From Paracoccaceae bacterium (lineage in GTDB: Bacteria; Pseudomonadota; Alphaproteobacteria; Rhodobacterales; Rhodobacteraceae): DNA of 7,274 bases. The stretch is from the NCBI GenBank assembly GCA_026997055.1, contig JALWJU010000127.1:1-7274 (forward strand). The letters are read 5' to 3'. The notes under the pieces are model-generated. The model was not told the origin of the DNA, did not search any database, and worked only from the letters and a program-made list of their open reading frames with translations. Below are positions 3,827 to 7,274 of this stretch, one piece after another. Positions within the stretch are counted from its first letter, which is position 1, and the number at the start of each line of letters is the position of its first letter. Both the position numbers and the translations under genes were made by a program.

Positions 3827-5946
3827 ACGACCCCTCCCGCATCTGGTGGAGCGCCGCCGAGATCGCCGAGGCCGGGCTGCCGGACCTGCCTTCGACGCGA
3901 CAGGGCGTTGAAGCGCATGTGAAACGGGCCGGATGGCGCGCCGACAAGGCCAATGCGCGCCGGCGGGCCGGGCGCGGGGGCGGATGGGAATATCACTGGA
4001 AGCTGTTTCCGCTCGCCGCTCAGCGGGCGCTGAGCGCCCAGGCGGCGATGGAGCGCCGCCCGGTGCCGGCCGAGAGCAGCGACGAAGCCTGGGCGGCTTT
4101 CGAGGCCCTGCCGGAGCGGATCAAGGCCCGCGCCCGGCACCGGCTGGCGGTGCTGCAGATGGTCGAGGCGCTGGAGCGGGCCGGGCAGAGCCGGAGCCTT
4201 GCCGTGGGCGAGGCGGCGCGGGTGCTCGGGGCATCGGAGCGGGCGATCTGGCGCTGGCGGGCGATGGTCGAGGGCGTGCCTCCGGCCGACTGGCTGGCCC
4301 GGCTCGCCCCGAAATACCGCCGCGCCGCCCGCCCGGCTGCCAAGCGTTCTGCCAGCGAGTTCATGCGCCGGCTGAAATCCGACTACCTGCGCCTGAGCCA
4401 GCCCTCTTTCAGCGCCTGCTGGCGGCGCGCCCGGCGCTATTGCGAGGCCAGGGGGCTCGATTGGCTGACCGAACGCACCGCCCGGCGCCGGCTCGAGCAG
4501 GAGGTGCCGCGGGTCACGCGGATTTTCGCCCGCGAGGGCGAGGCGGGGCTCGCGCGCTGCTTCCCGCCGCAGATCCGCAGCCGCGCCGAGATGGGCGCGC
4601 TCGAATGGGTGGATGCGGATTTCCACAAGTTCGACGTTTTCGCGCGCTGGCCCGACGGCACCATCTCGCGGCCCCAGCTGGTGGCGTTTCACGATATCTA
4701 CTCGGGCAAGGTGCTCTCCTGGCGCGTGGACTGGAGCCCGAACAAGGTCGCGGTGGCCGCCGCCTGGGGCGACCTGGTGGAGGATTACGGCCTGCCCGAG
4801 CATGTGCTGTTCGACAATGGCCGGGAATTCGCCAACAAGTGGATGACCGGCGGCGCGAAGACGCGGTTTCGCTTCAAGCTCACCGAGGACGAGCCGCTTG
4901 GCATTCTGGCGCTGTGCGGGATCAAGATCCACTGGGCAACGCCGGCGCATGGGCAGGCAAAGCCGGTCGAGCGGGCATTTCGCGATTTTGCCGATGCGAT
5001 TTCGCGCGATCCGCGCTTCGAAGGGGCCTGGGTGGGCAACCGTCCCTCGGCCAAGCCTGAGAATTATGCCTCGCGTGCCATCGACATCGAGGAATTCATC
5101 CGCGTGGTGGCTGACGGGATCAACGAGCACAATGCCCGGCCCGGGCGCAGATCGGAAACCGCGCAGGGGCGCTCCTTCGACGAGACCTTTGCCGAGAGCT
5201 ATGCCCGCCGTCCGATCCGGCGGGCCACCGAGATGCAGAAGCGGCTCTGGCTGATGGGGCAGGAAGTGCGCAAGCTGCATGCGGGCCATGGCCGGGTCAC
5301 GCTCATGGGCAACACCTACTGGGCCGCCTGGATGAACGAATATGCCGGCCAGAAGCTGGTGCTGCGCTTCGATCCCGAGGATCTGCATGCGGGGCTGCAC
5401 ATCTACGACCGTGAAGGCCAGTATCTGGGCTTTGCCCCCTGCGAGGTGGCCGAGGGCTTTGGCGATGCGGCAGCGGCGCGCAAGCTTGCCGCCAAGCGCG
5501 CGCGGATCCGCAAGGCCGAGCGCAGGCTGCTTGAGCAGCACCGTGAGCTTTCCGCCGCCGAGCTGGGCCAGGGGATGGACGAGACCGCCACCGACCCGGC
5601 ACCGCTGCCCGCGGCCAAGGTGGTGCGCGGCGACTTTGCCGCCAAACCCGCCGCCGGCGCGCCGCTGGTCAGGCGCCCGCAATGGCGCGACGACGAAGAC
5701 CCGGAAGAGCGCGCCCGGGTGCTGGCATTTCAAAAGCGGTTCAAGGCCCCGGCAGAGCCGGTGGAGGAAGAAACCCCGCGCGAGCGATATGCGCGCGCCC
5801 GTGATCTCGAGCAGCGTATCGAGCGCGGCGAGGCGGTGGGAGAGGCCGAGATGCGCTGGCTCGAGCGCTACCGGACCAGCGCGGAATACCGGGCCGAGAA
5901 GGCGCTTGCCGAGAAGTTCGCAGGCAGTTTCTCGGGGCTGAGATGA
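3823..5946 (+). CDS. MuA-type DDE transposase
   Basis: This 707-residue protein (MuA has 663) catalyses strand cleavage and transfer in replicative transposition. Residues 8-72 form the MuA-type end/enhancer-binding domain (IWWSAAEIAEAGLPDLPSTRQGVEAHVKRAGW). Residues 85-240 carry further helix-turn-helix stretches, including AVGEAARVLGASERAIWRWR. The RNase H-like core spans about 255-400. Aligned with MuA D269, D336 and E392, the triad is D266 (VDADFHKF), D331 (VLFDNGREF) and E383 (AKPVERAFRDF). A beta-barrel domain (GRVTLMGNTYWAAW to LHIYDREGQYLGFA) follows around 485-545. Next comes a basic helix (KLAAKRARIRKAERRLLEQ), the expected strand-transfer and MuB-contacting region, then an acidic/Pro-rich tail. 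ATG overlaps the ParB stop as ATGA. No disruption is seen. Confidence 0.96.
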   Translation: MNDPSRIWWSAAEIAEAGLPDLPSTRQGVEAHVKRAGWRADKANARRRAGRGGGWEYHWKLFPLAAQRALSAQAAMERRPVPAESSDEAWAAFEALPERIKARARHRLAVLQMVEALERAGQSRSLAVGEAARVLGASERAIWRWRAMVEGVPPADWLARLAPKYRRAARPAAKRSASEFMRRLKSDYLRLSQPSFSACWRRARRYCEARGLDWLTERTARRRLEQEVPRVTRIFAREGEAGLARCFPPQIRSRAEMGALEWVDADFHKFDVFARWPDGTISRPQLVAFHDIYSGKVLSWRVDWSPNKVAVAAAWGDLVEDYGLPEHVLFDNGREFANKWMTGGAKTRFRFKLTEDEPLGILALCGIKIHWATPAHGQAKPVERAFRDFADAISRDPRFEGAWVGNRPSAKPENYASRAIDIEEFIRVVADGINEHNARPGRRSETAQGRSFDETFAESYARRPIRRATEMQKRLWLMGQEVRKLHAGHGRVTLMGNTYWAAWMNEYAGQKLVLRFDPEDLHAGLHIYDREGQYLGFAPCEVAEGFGDAAAARKLAAKRARIRKAERRLLEQHRELSAAELGQGMDETATDPAPLPAAKVVRGDFAAKPAAGAPLVRRPQWRDDEDPEERARVLAFQKRFKAPAEPVEEETPRERYARARDLEQRIERGEAVGEAEMRWLERYRTSAEYRAEKALAEKFAGSFSGLR

Positions 5947-6002
5947 AACGCGCCGCCATGTGGATCTCGACCATGCACATGGCGGCGCCAAAGAGGGTCT
6001 GA
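5943..6002 (+). CDS. Possible 19-codon leader ORF between transposase and ATPase
   Basis: The ATG at 5943 overlaps the transposase stop (ATGA) and opens a 19-residue peptide, MKRAAMWISTMHMAAPKRV, ending at TGA 6000-6002. It ends 23 bases before the ATPase ATG and contains both arms of the hairpin at 5950-5988. Ribosomes finishing the transposase could reinitiate here and unfold the hairpin, coupling the two genes. This is inferred from layout; no protein evidence is possible from sequence. Confidence 0.35.
   Translation: MKRAAMWISTMHMAAPKRV
5950..5988 (+). other. Perfect 13-bp hairpin between transposase and ATPase genes
   Basis: GCGCCGCCATGTG (5950-5962) is perfectly complementary to CACATGGCGGCGC (5976-5988), separated by a 13-base loop. 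No T-run follows, so it is not an intrinsic terminator. It starts four bases after the transposase stop and ends about 30 bases before the ATPase Shine-Dalgarno sequence. Likely roles are mRNA stabilisation after cleavage or setting the transposase to ATPase ratio. Confidence 0.7.
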
Positions 6003-6025
6003 GCGGCCCGGAAAGTGAGGGAAGA

Positions 6026-6769
6026 ATGGCAGAAATGGAACGGCTTTACAACTCGGTTGCGCCCCTGCGCAACGTGGCGGCGCTGGTGACCCTGATCGAG
6101 CGGGTGCAGGGGCGCCAGATCGGCCTGCCCGGCATGGCCACCTTCTACGGCCCATCCGGCTATGGCAAGACCACGGCGGCGGTTTACGCGGCCAATCATT
6201 TCGACACCTATGTGGTGCAGATGAAGAGCTGCTGGACCGGGCGCAAGTTCTGCCAGGCGCTGGCGATGGAAATGGGCCTGCAACCGGCCAAGACCATCGC
6301 CGACATGGTCGATCAGATCGCCCAGGAACTGAGCTTTTCGGCGCGCCCGCTGATCATCGACGAGGCCGATTACCTGGTCGCGCGGGCCATGATCGAGATC
6401 GTGCGCGACATCTATGAAAGCTCTGGCGCGCCGGTGATCCTGATCGGCGAGGAACTCTTGCCGCAGAAGCTGCAGAAATGGGAGCGGGTGCATGGGCGCA
6501 TGCTCGACTGGGTGGCCGCGCGCCCGGCCTGCATGGAGGATCTGCGCCATCTCGAGCCGATCTATTGCCCGGGCGTGAAGCTGGACGAGGCCCTGCGCCA
6601 AAGCCTGCTGGCGGCCTCGCAGCATTCGATCCGGCGGGTCTCGGTGAACCTCTCCCAGGTGGCCGAATTCGCCGCCACCCGCGGGCTTGAGGCGGTCAGC
6701 GCCGAGGATTGGGGCGAGCGCGGCTTCTTCGCCTGCCAGGCCCCGGCACCGAGGAGGGCACTGGCATGA
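6026..6769 (+). CDS. MuB-type AAA+ ATPase, transposition target selector
   Basis: This is a 247-residue protein. Walker A is GPSGYGKTT at 42-50 (K48, T49). Walker B is LIIDEAD at 109-115 (D112, E113). Segment PVILIGEELL (about 132-141) and the Arg-rich ERVHGRMLDWV that follows fit the sensor-1/arginine region. The family (MuB/TniB) forms ATP-dependent filaments on target DNA, activates MuA and directs target choice and immunity. The ATG at 6026 has GAGGGAAG in front; an upstream in-frame GTG at 5960 lies in the hairpin and gives a non-conserved extension, so it was rejected. MuB has 312 residues with an N-terminal helix-turn-helix. This protein starts almost directly at the ATPase core, so that domain is missing. 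The C-terminus (residues 180-232) is helical. ATGA overlap joins it to the next gene. Confidence 0.93.
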   Translation: MAEMERLYNSVAPLRNVAALVTLIERVQGRQIGLPGMATFYGPSGYGKTTAAVYAANHFDTYVVQMKSCWTGRKFCQALAMEMGLQPAKTIADMVDQIAQELSFSARPLIIDEADYLVARAMIEIVRDIYESSGAPVILIGEELLPQKLQKWERVHGRMLDWVAARPACMEDLRHLEPIYCPGVKLDEALRQSLLAASQHSIRRVSVNLSQVAEFAATRGLEAVSAEDWGERGFFACQAPAPRRALA

Positions 6770-7274
6770 GCTGCAAACCTGTCGATCAGTTGAGCAAGGA
6801 GCCCAAGCCGCAGGGAATGGATGGTATCTGGGCCGAAATCCGCCGGCTGAACATCTTCACCCCCAGGGAAATCCACCGCAATACCGACATCCCCAGAAAG
6901 ACGATCACCGACTACGTGAAGCGCCTTTTGGCAGGTGGCTATATCGAGAGACATTCCAGTTTCGAGGAAACCGGCCGCTATGTTCTGGTGCGCGATGCCG
7001 GCATTCACCCGCCGCGCATCCGCCCCGACGGACAACCCGTCACCCAGGGTAAGGGCGTCGAAAACATGTGGCGATCCATGCGGATGCTCCGGCAGTTCAC
7101 GCCGCGCGATATCATGGTTCATTCGACGACAGACACCGTGTCCGTCACCGAGGCCACGGTGAAGAGCTATTGTTCGATGCTGCTCAAGGCCGGATATCTG
7201 CGCGTCATCCAGAAGGCGGTGCCGGGCAAGCGGCAGGCCATATACAGGTTCGTGCGCAACACCGGCCCGCTGCC
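6766..7274 (+). CDS. Tandem winged-helix-like protein (3' end beyond window)
   Basis: The frame is open from ATG 6766 to the window edge, giving 169 residues. Two similar domains sit 80 residues apart. The first runs about 17-80 (W22, FTPREI at 31-36, then KTITDYVKRLLAGGYIER). The second runs about 98-165 (W102, FTPRDI at 111-116, then ATVKSYCSMLLKAGYLRV). Each has a helix-turn-helix followed by a likely wing (GRYVLVRD; KRQAIYRFVR). This is an internal duplication of a winged-helix unit with a 4-residue insertion in the second copy. Overlap with the ATPase stop places it in the transposition operon. It is probably a DNA-binding regulator or transposition accessory factor; the binding site is unknown. 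The stop codon is outside the window, so total length is unknown. Confidence 0.8.
   Translation, partial: MSCKPVDQLSKEPKPQGMDGIWAEIRRLNIFTPREIHRNTDIPRKTITDYVKRLLAGGYIERHSSFEETGRYVLVRDAGIHPPRIRPDGQPVTQGKGVENMWRSMRMLRQFTPRDIMVHSTTDTVSVTEATVKSYCSMLLKAGYLRVIQKAVPGKRQAIYRFVRNTGPL

Noticed and set aside
3790..5991. A 733-codon open frame on the minus strand
   Set aside because: It is fully antisense to the transposase, whose catalytic triad and domains are clear. High GC suppresses stops in the shadow frame, and its product is a low-complexity Pro/Arg/Ala/Gly mix.
5960..6025. GTG at 5960 as ATPase start
   Set aside because: It lies inside the hairpin with no ribosome site; the ATG at 6026 has a good GAGGGAAG and begins just before the conserved core.
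5741..6625. Leftward 294-codon frame over the ATPase gene
   Set aside because: It is antisense to intact Walker A and B motifs and to the transposase 3' end, and no recognisable domain is seen.
1..7274. tRNA, rRNA, CRISPR array, phage attachment end or insertion sequence
   Set aside because: No cloverleaf-like or rRNA-like segments, regularly spaced repeats or terminal inverted repeats were seen by eye. The MuA/MuB genes belong to the prophage and not to a small IS, and attL should lie left of the window.

Overview
The window is the left (early) arm of a Mu-like transposable prophage. GC content is high, most genes overlap their neighbour by 1-8 bases, and a ParB-like gene sits just upstream of the MuA-type transposase. 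Together these suggest an alphaproteobacterial host, most likely Rhodobacterales and of the RcapMu type; that placement is recalled family knowledge and was not searched. The phage end (attL) is not in view. It should lie left of base 1, beyond the missing C-terminal half of the repressor.

Bases 1-400 form the lysogeny switch. A leftward gene, cut by the window edge, encodes a repressor with an N-terminal helix-turn-helix and the start of an S24 (LexA/CI-like) domain. The intergenic region carries three 16-bp dyads of consensus TTGGCA-N4-TGCCAA. One overlaps the repressor start codon, one fills the spacer of a probable rightward promoter, and one overlaps the start codon of the first early gene.

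Bases 383-1650 hold two small rightward genes that share a duplicated 3' end and gene junction. They are followed by a region where the only convincing gene (1123-1542) runs against the operon and has its own strong Shine-Dalgarno sequence. Its flanks look like leftovers of a rightward cassette. This is the most unusual part of the window.

Bases 1650-2985 hold a tightly coupled run of six small genes: two predicted membrane proteins, two Ala-rich helical proteins, a Cys4 zinc-ribbon protein and a winged-helix-like protein. Apart from the last two, no function can be assigned. By position they are early-expressed accessory or host-takeover genes.

Bases 2978-7274 are the replicative transposition module: a ParB-like DNA-binding protein, a 707-residue MuA-type DDE transposase with catalytic residues D266, D331 and E383 all present, a short linker with a perfect 13-bp hairpin and a 19-codon mini-ORF, a MuB-type AAA+ ATPase, and the 5' part of a protein with two tandem winged-helix-like repeats. 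In the expected scheme the repressor silences the rightward promoter. On induction the whole operon is transcribed, and MuA and MuB drive replicative transposition. All main genes of the module look intact where visible.
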